16,953 nucleotides of DNA from Polyrhizophydium stewartii. Lineage: Eukaryota; Chytridiomycota; Chytridiomycetes; Rhizophydiales. The stretch covers positions 1 to 16,953 of the forward strand of contig JADGIZ010000282.1 of NCBI GenBank assembly GCA_027604665.1, in the 5' to 3' direction. Positions 1-7,808 of this stretch are shown here, in pieces. The notes below the pieces were generated by a model. It saw only the letters and a list, made by a program, of their open reading frames with translations, did no database searches and was not told the DNA's origin. How positions within the stretch are numbered: position 1 is the first letter of the stretch; each line of letters begins with the position of its first letter. Made by a program: the position numbers and the translations under genes.

Positions 1-251
1 GGGGGCACACGAGGCAAGGCTTGCGGCAGCGAGCGCGGAAACGAGAACAGAGATGGCCATCTCGACTTGAGCAGATCAAGCGTCCATCGGCATTGCCGGT
101 TTTATGTGCTTCTTGCTCGTATGCCACGGCTGTCGCAGCACAGGCTTTCGGTTGCGCGCAGGCCCCGTCAAGAGCAGCGCCTGTCATATCCGGGTCGTGC
201 GGCGGGCGTGGGTGTGCGAGCTTGCGTGCGCTTGTGTGTGGTCGCATGCAG

Positions 252-269
252 TGGGCCAAGCTTGGCCCA
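252..269. repeat. 18-bp perfect palindrome
   Basis: The sequence TGGGCCAAGCTTGGCCCA equals its own reverse complement, with no spacer. It lies in the non-coding left flank. It could be a dimeric transcription-factor site or a chance palindrome; nothing nearby decides. Confidence 0.6.
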
Positions 270-581
270 GTTCAGGCGACGTTTGCTGGCACAAACATGC
301 TGTGTTGCGTGGCAATCGAGTGCTGTGCAAACATGGTGCTGTGCCGAGCGAGCACAGGCTTGGGCTCGGCCGCGCGCTTCCATGTGCCGACTCGGCGGAA
401 ACAGCGAAGGGACGGACGCAAGACACATTCGCAGAGTGGTCAGAGCCCGCGCGAGTCTTGCGCTGTGGCCCGACGCTTCGCGATGCGATGTCACGATATC
501 GCCTGCAGCCGCACGTCCCACGCATCAAGGCACGGCAGAGACGCCGACGGCAGACACCAGAAAGTGCGAGGGGCAACATAC

Positions 582-587
582 TTCATT
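582..587 (-). terminator. Candidate poly(A) signal AATGAA of the secreted-protein gene
   Basis: On the minus strand this reads AATGAA, 50 nt after the stop codon at 637-639. The same hexamer occurs at a similar distance after three other genes in the window, which is the main reason to believe it. Confidence 0.4.
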
Positions 588-636
588 CGTGCGACAAGCA
601 AACACTCGAGCAGATGCCAATGTTCGATCGAGCACA

Positions 637-1609
637 TCAGGCCGAGCCCGCCTGCATGCCCTGCATTGGCCCGGCACCAGCGTTCTGCAGCTGGCCCTGG
701 CCAAACAGGCTGCCGAACAGATCCGAACCGAAGGCGCCAGCAAAGGCACCAGCACCGGCACCGGCAGGCGATGAAATCATGTTGGTTGGGCACGAGGCAA
801 GCTGCTGCTGCTGCTGGCTCGACCACCCGAGCTGCTGCTGGCCAAAGGCGCTGTTGGCGTGGCAGGCGAGGGCGAGGCACGCGGACTGCGCGCGGCGGGT
901 GATGTCGCGCAGGCGCCGGAGGTACGCCTTGACGGCATCGCGGTCCTGCGTGCTGCTCATGCACTGCGAGATCGCAAAGCGCTGCGAGCATCGGCGGCAG
1001 CAACGAGCGATGTGTGAGAGCAGCGGTGCGTCAGACGGCTTTGGCAGCGCAGACGATGCATTCCATCCGGCGCGGAGCACCAACCTGCTCGGCGATGAGC
1101 GGCGCCAGCATGCGCACGGTGCTCTGGAAGGCGGGCCATGCGGGATCAAAGTAGGCCGAGTCCATGCCGCCGGGCTTCTGGCGCGCATCTGCGTTATTGC
1201 GCGCTTGCTGCGAGCCAGATCCGGCGCCGAGCTGGCGACCGCCCGTGCCGGCGAGCAGGATGCAGTCGGGGCCGCCGACGAGCGATGCATCGGCCGAGAT
1301 GCCCTGGCTGAGCGACTGCAGCTGGCGCCACTGGTCGACGCCGATGGGCGACTGCGAGCCGAGCAGCTGCTCAATGGTGCCGAGCTGCTTGCTGATCACC
1401 GACTGCAGGCGGCTGATTGCCTTGGCGTAGTCGCTGATCGTGCACGTGGACTCGGACGTCAGCACGCCCTGGGACAGGTCGCCGCCGAGCGAGTCCGAGC
1501 CTGCCAGGTTGGCGTCAGGCTGGGCGAGGTCGACGCCGGGCTGGGAGAGATGAGTCGCGGCGGCGCTGGATGCGGCCGCGAGAGCGAGGGCGAAGATCCC
1601 GAGATGCAT
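637..1609 (-). CDS. Predicted secreted six-cysteine protein of unknown function, 2 exons
   Basis: Model: exon 1 1609-1085, intron 1084-982 (103 nt, phase 0, donor GTTGGT, acceptor CGCAG, a CTGAC branch-like site inside), exon 2 981-637, giving 289 aa. The start is the ATG that opens a classic signal peptide: a short N-terminus, then a hydrophobic Ala/Leu stretch to about residue 18, with a likely Ala-x-Ala cleavage site. The mature part has six cysteines (56, 116, 182, 210, 215, 239), suggesting three disulfides and an extracellular or cell-wall location. The middle is polar and helix-prone; a five-Gln run lies near residue 231 and the last 45 residues are rich in Gly, Ala, Gln and Phe. There is no GPI-type hydrophobic tail and no transmembrane segment. 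I do not recognise the family. Without the intron the frame stops at a TGA just after 1031, so the splice is needed to reach the Cys-containing C-terminus, but it rests on consensus only. Confidence 0.6.
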
Positions 1610-1908
1610 GATATGCCGACCCCACTTGCCGCCCGAACGAGCCGACTTTATGTGCGGCCGCACGGCACCGGGCGTGAGCAGGCCGCAAAGCATGCGGCAG
1701 AGAGGATGATGGGCTGCCTGTCGGGTGCCGAAATCCGTGCGACTTTCGCACCTCAGCTTGACTCGGCCAAACTCTCGGGCAGAGCATGCTGGCGACCTCG
1801 CGACTCTGCGGAACAAGGGCGGCACTGGGCCGGCCCTTGCGAGCTGCGAGCCACCCCCTTGTCCTTTGGCCGCTCGCGGATGCCCACTCAACCCCCATCA
1901 CCCGTCTC
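1610..1908. promoter_or_regulatory. Divergent intergenic region between the secreted-protein gene and the aldo/keto-reductase gene
   Basis: The two genes start in opposite directions, so both promoters should lie in these 299 bp. If the reductase starts at the upstream ATG at 1786, they lie in 176 bp. On the minus strand a TATA-like CATAAAG (1646-1652) lies 37 nt before the ATG at 1609. Next to it is a 12-bp palindrome GTGCGGCCGCAC (1652-1663), a possible factor site. Neither element is confirmed. Confidence 0.35.
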
Positions 1909-3709
1909 ATGTCGTCCTCGACGCCGCAGCCGACTGTGCCCGGTGCGGCAACCCCCCGGGCGACGCAAGAGCTCCGTCGCCGCTTCCCGGCGCTCCCGTA
2001 CGCCACGGTGCCCAGGACAGGTGCGCACCGCGGCCGCGCAGCCCCCTCTGTCTGCGTGGGGGCAGGCGAGTGCACCCTTGCCGGCACCCTCAAGCTGACG
2101 CCGCGAGCGACGCCCAAGATCTCGCCGTCTCGCACATTGGCATTGGCACCTACCGAGTCCGACCCGAGACCGAGCAGCACCGTGAGGCCCTTCTGGCGGC
2201 CTTCCGGGCCGGCGTCAACCTCGTAGACACGAGTGCGCACTTTGGCGGAGGCATGTCCGAGCTGCTGATTGGCGACGCCATCCGCGAGGCCACGACGACG
2301 GGCATCCTGAGCCGTGAGGTGCGTTGCCGCCCAGAAGCGGCTGCTGCCTGGAAGGGCACGGCTGACGATCATGCTTGTGCGAATGCAGGAGCTGGTTGTT
2401 GCATCCAAGGCCGGATTTGTGATGGGGCATCCAATCAAGAAGCACTCAGGCCACGCCGAAATTAGCGAAGGCGTCGGCCACTGCATCTCGCCGTCATTCC
2501 TTGAGAGCGAGATCAGCGGATCTCTCGAGCGCCTGGGGCTCGAGTCGCTGGACGTGTTCCTGATCAACTGCCCGGAGCGAATGCTGCACGCCAAGAACAC
2601 ACATGTCTCGAAGCAGCAGCTTTACGACATGCTCGGCCAGGCATTCCAGGCTCTTGAAAACGAGGTGGCGCGAGGACGCATCGGGAGCTACGGCGTTGCG
2701 TCGAACAGCATGCATGTGCCTGCATCGCCCGAGCACATCTCGATTGCACACATCCTCGAGGTTGCCACTCCCAACATGTCGACGATTCAGATTCCGTTCA
2801 ACTTGTTTGAGCGGGACGCCATGATGGAGGGCTACGACGGCGCGCCGTCGCTGCTTGAGACCTGCATGGTCAGTCTTGCGCGCTGTCCTGCTCGGTATCG
2901 CGGCGCTTTCGGCTGACAAGTCATTCCCAGGAAAAGGACCTGTTTGTGATGGTGCAGCGGCCGCTATTCTCGATCTGGCACGGCCAGGTGCGCTTGCTGG
3001 CGTCCAAGCCGGATCTGCGCATCGAAGATGAGCCCCAGGTGACGGCAGCCCTATCGGATAGGTTTCAGGCGGCTACGCAGCTCGAGCTGGAGCTTGCGGG
3101 GTTACGTGAGTGTGGCGAGCGATGAATTGCCGTAGCGCATGAAACTGGCTAACCGCAGCTGAACGTGCAGTCGGGTCGAGCGAAGCAGACACGGCGCTGG
3201 TTGCCAAGTTTGTTTGGGCACAGGTGCTTGCTGAGAACCTGACTCGCCTGACCGAGAACGGCTTTGCGGCCGAGCACTACTTTACCAAGGAGATGATCCC
3301 GGCAATTGAGGCGGACCTCGTGCTGCTTGACAAGCATGCCAAGGAGCACGCGCAGGCAGAGGGCCAGACAATCCTCGAGGCGTGGGGCAGCTCGTACCGC
3401 GACGAGCTGCGCGCACTGATGGACAGCATCATCCTGATGTGCCAGATGCGCGCACTTCAGGCCAACATGGACCTCAACGGCGTGCTCACTGCGCTTGCGC
3501 CGCGCGCACTCGACCGCGATGCCGCGTTGGCGACCAACGTGCTGCGCGTGGGCCTGTCGGCGATGCGCCACGTTGCGCCGGCTTCGTCGATACTCGTGGG
3601 CATGCGCACGCCCGACTATGTCGCGCGCGCGTTCAGCGCGGCGTCGCAGCCGCAGCTCGACGAGGCCACGCTGCAGGCCCTGTTCGACAGCCCGGCGCTG
3701 CAGCAGTGA
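1909..3709 (+). CDS. Aldo/keto-reductase-family protein with substituted catalytic tetrad, 5 exons
   Basis: Exons 1909-2020, 2119-2318, 2389-2868, 2931-3105 and 3171-3709 give 501 aa. Introns are 62-98 nt, mostly with CTGAC branch sites. The N-terminal half reads as an AKR barrel: an IGIGTYR strand (residues 44-50), VDTSAHFG (73-80), REELVVASKAGF (103-114), then SLERLGLESLDVFL (149-162), FQALENEVARGRIGSYGVASNSM and IPFNLFE. This is the oxidoreductase branch with a C-terminal helical region of about 200 residues, also seen in plants and cyanobacteria. Asp74 and Lys111 are present, but the catalytic Tyr position is Phe79 and the usual His (LLHNPE-type motif) is Asn164 in LINCPE, so NADPH-dependent reductase activity is doubtful. 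The last intron has two in-phase acceptors (after 3158 and 3170); 3170 is preferred because it is 18 nt from a CTAAC branch site. An upstream in-frame ATG at 1786 would add 41 Arg-rich residues resembling a mitochondrial presequence. Substrate unknown. Confidence 0.8.
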
Positions 3710-3745
3710 GCGGGCAGCCAGATGCGCTGCAGCGGAGATCGGCCG

Positions 3746-3751
3746 AATGAA
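3746..3751 (+). terminator. Candidate poly(A) signal AATGAA of the aldo/keto-reductase gene
   Basis: AATGAA lies 37 nt after the TGA at 3707-3709, in the 108-nt gap before the preferred SelO start. It would fall inside SelO coding sequence if SelO began at 3722. Confidence 0.35.
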
Positions 3752-3817
3752 TCTGCCACAATTCTCCGCCCGGCATTTCGCCGCTGGGCGAGCATTTATG
3801 GGCATCCTGGCCCGTCG

Positions 3818-5871
3818 ATGCTGCGTCGCCTGCAGGCGATTGTGACCTCCATGACGCCGCAGCTTCCCACCGCATCCCCGCTGTCCGCCTCGGCTTCGGC
3901 CGCTGCCATGCACACGGCGGCCGGCGACGGCCAAAAGGCCCTGGCAAGGTCGCTCGGCGAGCTGCGGTTCGCCAACTCGCTGCCCAGCACGCTGCGCGCG
4001 GACACGCTGACGCCCGGCACGCCGTTCGAGCGGCCGGCCAAGCGCAACCAGCAGGCGCACGTGCCGCGGCAGGTGCCTGGCGCGCACTTCTCGTATGTCG
4101 AGCCGACGCCGTCGCCCAGCCCGCGGCTGGTGTCGCTCAACGGAGCGGCGGCGCGCGAGGTGCTCGGCCTGGACGCCGCGGCCGCGACGGCGACGCCCGA
4201 GCTTCGCCAGGAGCTACTCGAGGTGCTCGCGGGCAACGCCGTCCCCGCGGGCACGCACCCGTGGGCGCTGTCGTACGGCGGGCACCAGTTTGGATCGTGG
4301 GCTGGTCAGCTCGGCGACGGTCGAGCCATCACGCTGTTCGAGGCGATCCACCCGCTCACAGGAGCCCGCACCGAGGTGCAGCTCAAGGGCGCTGGCCTGA
4401 CGCCGTACTCGCGCTTCGCGGACGGCCTTGCGGTGCTGCGCTCGTCGATCCGCGAGTACCTGTGCGCAGAGGCGATGCACGGGCTCGGCGCGCCGACGTC
4501 GCGGTCGCTGTCGCTGGTGGCCAGCGACCGCGTTGTCCAACGCGAGTTTGGGCCCGAGCCCGGCGCGGTGGTGTGCCGCTTGGCGCCGTCGTGGATCCGC
4601 TTTGGCAGCTTCGAGCTACTGTACTCGCGCGGCGAGTACCAGATGCTGCGCGAGCTCGCCGACTACGCCATCTCGACGCACTTTCCGCATATCCTCTCGG
4701 AGGCCGACGGCGCGGCCGACGGTGCGGCCGACGCTGCGGCGGCCGACACCAGCAGCCAGGATGCCCGCAAGGCCGCCATCGAGCGCAGCAAGTATGTGCT
4801 GTGGTTCCGCGACGTTGTGGCCAAGACGGCCGACATGATTGCGCACTGGCAGGCAGTTGGTGAGTCGGGCGCCGTCTGACAAGGCTGCGATGCGGTGCTG
4901 ACAAACGAGCTTGACCAGGCTTCTGCCACGGCGTCATGAACACCGACAACTTCTCGATCCTGGGCCTGACAATTGACTACGGCCCTTTCCAATTCCTCGA
5001 CACGTACGAGCCCGCTTACATCTGCAACCACTCTGACGAGACGGGCCGGTACGCGTTCTTTGAGCAGCCCCGCATCGCTCTATGGAACCTGGCACGCCTC
5101 GCGTCAGTGCTTGATCCGCTGCTCGCCAGCACGCCGCTCGAGGATGGCAAGGCGCCTTCGATCCCCAAGGAAGAGTCTGAGCTCATCAACGGCGTCCTCG
5201 CCGACGCAGTGCGCTCCTTCATCCCGCGCTGGGACGCCACGTTTGCGCCGATCATGAGCAAGAAGCTGGGCTTTATGACGACGCAGCCCACCGACATGTC
5301 GACCATCTACCAGCCGCTGCTGCGTCTGATGGATGACGCAAAGGTCGACTACACGCACTTTTTCCGCTCGCTGTCCAAGACCACGGTCGTCGACGAGCGC
5401 CTCAGTGATGACGCATTCCTGGCGTGGCTCCGCATTTCCGAGAAGAAGCCGTCCGAGTGGTCGCATGTGCCCGAGGCCTGGGAGGCGGACCCGCCAGGCG
5501 CTGCGGCAGCCGCTGGCGCCAGCACAGATGCGCCAAGTCCAAAGAGCCTCAAGGATCGGTTCCAGGATTGGTTCGCCGCATACCGCGAGCGCCTTGCCTC
5601 CGAGTTACCCAGCGAGAGCATGCTCGACGCGGCGTACGATGCCATGCGCCAGACTCGCATGCTGGCGGCCAACCCAAAGTACGTGCTGCGCAACCACCTT
5701 GTCCAGAACGTGATCGACGAGGTCTCGCGCGACAAGGACTCGAACGCCGTCGACCGGTATCTCGCCGTGCTGCAGGATCCCTTTAGCGAGGGCACGCCCG
5801 AGCAGGACGCCGAGTTTGGCGGCATTGTGCCACCATCGATGCGCGGCCTCAAGTGCAGCTGCTCGTCGTGA
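3818..5871 (+). CDS. SelO / Fmp40-type protein adenylyltransferase (AMPylase), Cys form, 2 exons
   Basis: Exons 3818-4859 and 4919-5871 are joined across a 59-nt phase-1 intron (GTGAGT...CCAG), giving 664 aa, close to the 669 aa of human SELENOO. The family has an inverted-ATP protein-kinase-like fold and transfers AMP to Ser, Thr or Tyr of mitochondrial redox proteins. Visible motifs: LSYGGHQFG (about 151-159), VQLKGAG with the ATP-binding Lys190, SIREYL with Glu213, then across the splice junction CHGVMNTDNFSILG with Asp357/Asn358 and IDYGPF with Asp367, the metal and catalytic residues known for the family. The protein ends CSCSS; Cys662, third from the end, takes the place of selenocysteine in vertebrates. 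Cys383 in the ICNHSD motif is the expected redox partner. ATG 3818 begins MLRRLQAIVTS, a presequence-like start suiting mitochondrial import; an in-frame ATG at 3722, 12 nt after the upstream stop, is less likely. An Ala/Asp-rich insertion sits at about 297-315. Confidence 0.93.
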
Positions 5872-5920
5872 GCTGCTCTGAAGGTCTCTTTGACTTTTGC
5901 AAGCGTTGGCCGGCCGCCGA

Positions 5921-5926
5921 AATAAA
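5921..5926 (+). terminator. Canonical poly(A) signal AATAAA of the SelO gene
   Basis: AATAAA lies 50 nt after the TGA at 5869-5871, in an otherwise GC-rich gap, at the right distance for cleavage before the next gene. Confidence 0.6.
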
Positions 5927-5985
5927 CTGTGCATCGTGGAGTTGCGCCTGCCGTGGCTTGCGTTGCCGGGCGGTCCCGGAGATGA

Positions 5986-6029
5986 GCCGGAGTTGCGCCG
6001 GAGTTGCGCCGGAGTTGCGCCGGAGTTGC
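5986..6029 (+). repeat. Four perfect tandem copies of an 11-bp unit
   Basis: The unit GCCGGAGTTGC is repeated at 5986, 5997, 6008 and 6019 without a mismatch. It lies between the SelO poly(A) signal and the first hydrolase, 51 bp before its ATG. It may be a minisatellite or a cluster of factor-binding sites in the promoter of hydrolase A. Confidence 0.9.
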
Positions 6030-6039
6030 CCCCTGAAGC

Positions 6040-6046
6040 AATTAAA
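6040..6046 (+). promoter_or_regulatory. AT-rich TATA-like element before hydrolase A
   Basis: AATTAAA is the only AT-rich heptamer between the 11-bp repeats and the ATG at 6081, about 35-40 nt upstream of the start codon, followed by a pyrimidine-rich TTCCTTCTCTCTCCC stretch typical of fungal start regions. Weak call. Confidence 0.25.
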
Positions 6047-6080
6047 GGCAAACGGCAAGTTCCTTCTCTCTCCCGACTCG

Positions 6081-7645
6081 ATGCAACAGCCAGGCACCGT
6101 CACGCTGCCGTTCGCGCCGGACCACCCCATCGCCGCCACGTTCGACGGCGAGCGCTCCGAGGCCCGCCGCGCCATCAACGACCGCCCGGACGCCGTGCCG
6201 CTGCCGACGTGGTCGCTGCTGCTGGTGAGTCGGCACAAGCCACCGCCCAGCGTCGCGGCGAACGTGCTCGTGCCAACGCCCACCTACCCACGGGGCGGCA
6301 ACCCTCGGCCTGCTAGCAAACGCTCCTTCCCCGCATCAAGAAGTCGCACGGCCCCAACGACACGGCGGTGGTCGACCTGGCCAAGCTCCAGCGCACGCGC
6401 AAGCTCAAGTCGCCCGTGCCCATCACGACCAGGATCACGCCGGTGGCGATCCCGATGCGGCCCGAGCGCAGCATGCCCGGCATGGCCGAGGACGAGGCGA
6501 CAGGAACCGTGCCCGCCGAGTGGACCGACGTTCACCCGCATGGCGACGCATCCAAGCCCGCCGAGCGCGTTGTGCTCTACCTTCACGGCGGCGCATACAT
6601 CCGCGGCGGGCCGAATACTCATCGCACCATGACGTGGCGCATCGCAAAGGATGCGCATGCGCGGCTGCTTTGTGCGTATGTGCGACGTGGCTGCACGAGT
6701 ATCTCCCGCGCATGTGCTGACGGCCCCGCATTGGCCCCTTTCTTCAATCAGCAATCAACTACCGCCTCTCGCCCGAGACGACCTTCCCGGCCGCGCTGTT
6801 CGATGCCCTGTGCGCGTACCTGTATCTCATTGACCCGCCCACCGGCCAGCCAAAGTACGAGCCTCATCAAGTGTCGTTCTCGGGCGACTCGGCAGGCGGC
6901 GGTCTTGCAACTGCGCTTCTCCTTTACTGCCGCGACCACGGCATCCCGATGCCCGGCGCCATCGCAACAATGTCGCCATGGGTAGGCTTCACTCATTTGT
7001 GATTGATTGTGAGGGGATGTTGACACGGAGACGCAGCTCGATGTGTCAATCTCGATGCCCGTATGGCTCATCAACGGCCTCTTTGACTACCTTCCAGCCA
7101 GCTTCGATGGAGACGACCTGGGCCCGACTCGCTCATACTTTTACGTCAAGACAAACAACGATCTGTCGCATCCATATGTCTCACCTGTCAATGCGATCGA
7201 GGATCCCGCCAAGCCGCTGCCGCCGATGCTGATCCAGGTCGGCGATGCCGAGCGTGTCCGCGACGACGGCATTGTGTTCTCCGAGTGCAAGTTCCCCAAC
7301 TCGCCCATCCGCGTCGAGCTGTACGAGGACCGACCCCATGTCTTCCAGGCGCTTGCTGTTATTGACGCATTCTCCCGTCATGCCCTCTGGCGGCTCGGCG
7401 CGTTCATCCGCGAGCAGACCGGCACCAAGATCGACGGCCGTCCTGTCGTTGAGCACAAGGCTGTGCGCATCCTCGCCAAGTCGGGCCATCCCGAGCAGGA
7501 GGTCCCTGATGTTCTCGGCATTGTGCACGATGCGGCGCGCAAGCTGATTGAGCGCGGCGAGTGGAAGCCCGGTATGGCCGATACCTCGTACTTTGTCGTC
7601 AAGAAGAACGCCATCATCAATCGCCCTGGCCAGCCGTCGGATTGA
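6081..7645 (+). CDS. HSL-type alpha/beta hydrolase, array copy A, 4 exons
   Basis: Exons 6081-6224, 6317-6671, 6752-6981 and 7037-7645 give 445 aa. It belongs to the hormone-sensitive-lipase-like esterases (alpha/beta hydrolase fold 3), which cleave carboxylic esters, often of lipids. Motifs: oxyanion-hole LHGGAY (137-142), nucleophile Ser213 in SGDSAGGG, His344 in EDRPHVFQ. The acid motif reads GDAERVRDDG; Glu315 stands where many relatives have Asp in DxLRD, so the acid is probably Glu315, or else Asp313. No signal peptide or membrane segment is visible, so a cytosolic or lipid-associated site is likely. Intron 1 could also end at 6340 (also phase 0), but acceptor 6316 makes exon 2 355 nt, exactly as in copies B and C. 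First of four tandem paralogues; ends soon after the domain with no tail. The native substrate cannot be read from sequence. Confidence 0.85.
7391..7564 (+). repeat. 174-bp block identical to 9256-9429 (copy in hydrolase A)
   Basis: Inside the last exon of copy A. By eye there is no mismatch over 174 bp with copy B, third codon positions included, whereas the preceding 45 bp differ strongly. Copy C carries a similar block with scattered differences. Confidence 0.85.
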
Positions 7646-7719
7646 AGCGGACGGTCCGTGCACCAGCTGCGCCACGTTGCGCCAAGCATTCATGACTGAC
7701 TGTCAGGCATTCGCTTTGG

Positions 7720-7725
7720 AATGAA
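7720..7725 (+). terminator. Candidate poly(A) signal AATGAA of hydrolase A
   Basis: AATGAA lies 75 nt after the TGA at 7643-7645, in the 163-nt gap before copy B. Confidence 0.4.
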
Positions 7726-7808
7726 CTGATTGGCTCGCCGCCAACAAAGCTGGAAGCCAACCTGCCGCTCTTGGCCGAGTTGATCCTTTGCCCAGCTTTC
7801 GTAAAGCC

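Larger units (their letters stand above)
1..636. other. No supportable gene; 3' flank of the minus-strand secreted-protein gene
   Basis: Several overlapping reading frames are open on both strands, as expected at this GC content, but none shows a recognisable domain, a splice-linked continuation or a family motif. The right part (about 560-636) should hold the 3' UTR of the minus-strand gene that stops at 637. The region contains an 18-bp perfect palindrome at 252-269 and loosely repeated short words (for example a GCACAGGCTT word near 138 and 352). I see no tRNA, rRNA or transposon signature. Confidence 0.5.

Noticed and set aside
637..981. Elicitin-like cysteine pattern in the secreted protein (C-x4-C followed by C-x23-C)
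   Set aside because: Only part of the spacing agrees, the first cysteines are much farther apart, and no other elicitin sequence feature is seen.
104..2098. A 664-codon plus-strand open frame covering the left 2 kb
   Set aside because: It runs antisense through the signal-peptide gene and across the divergent promoter, has no domain, and its composition (Arg, Ala, Cys-rich) is what GC-rich antisense frames give.
3722..3817. Upstream in-frame ATG at 3722 as SelO start
   Set aside because: It begins 12 nt after the stop of the previous gene, and the added 32 residues include the AATGAA signal region and no family similarity. ATG 3818 opens a presequence-like start.
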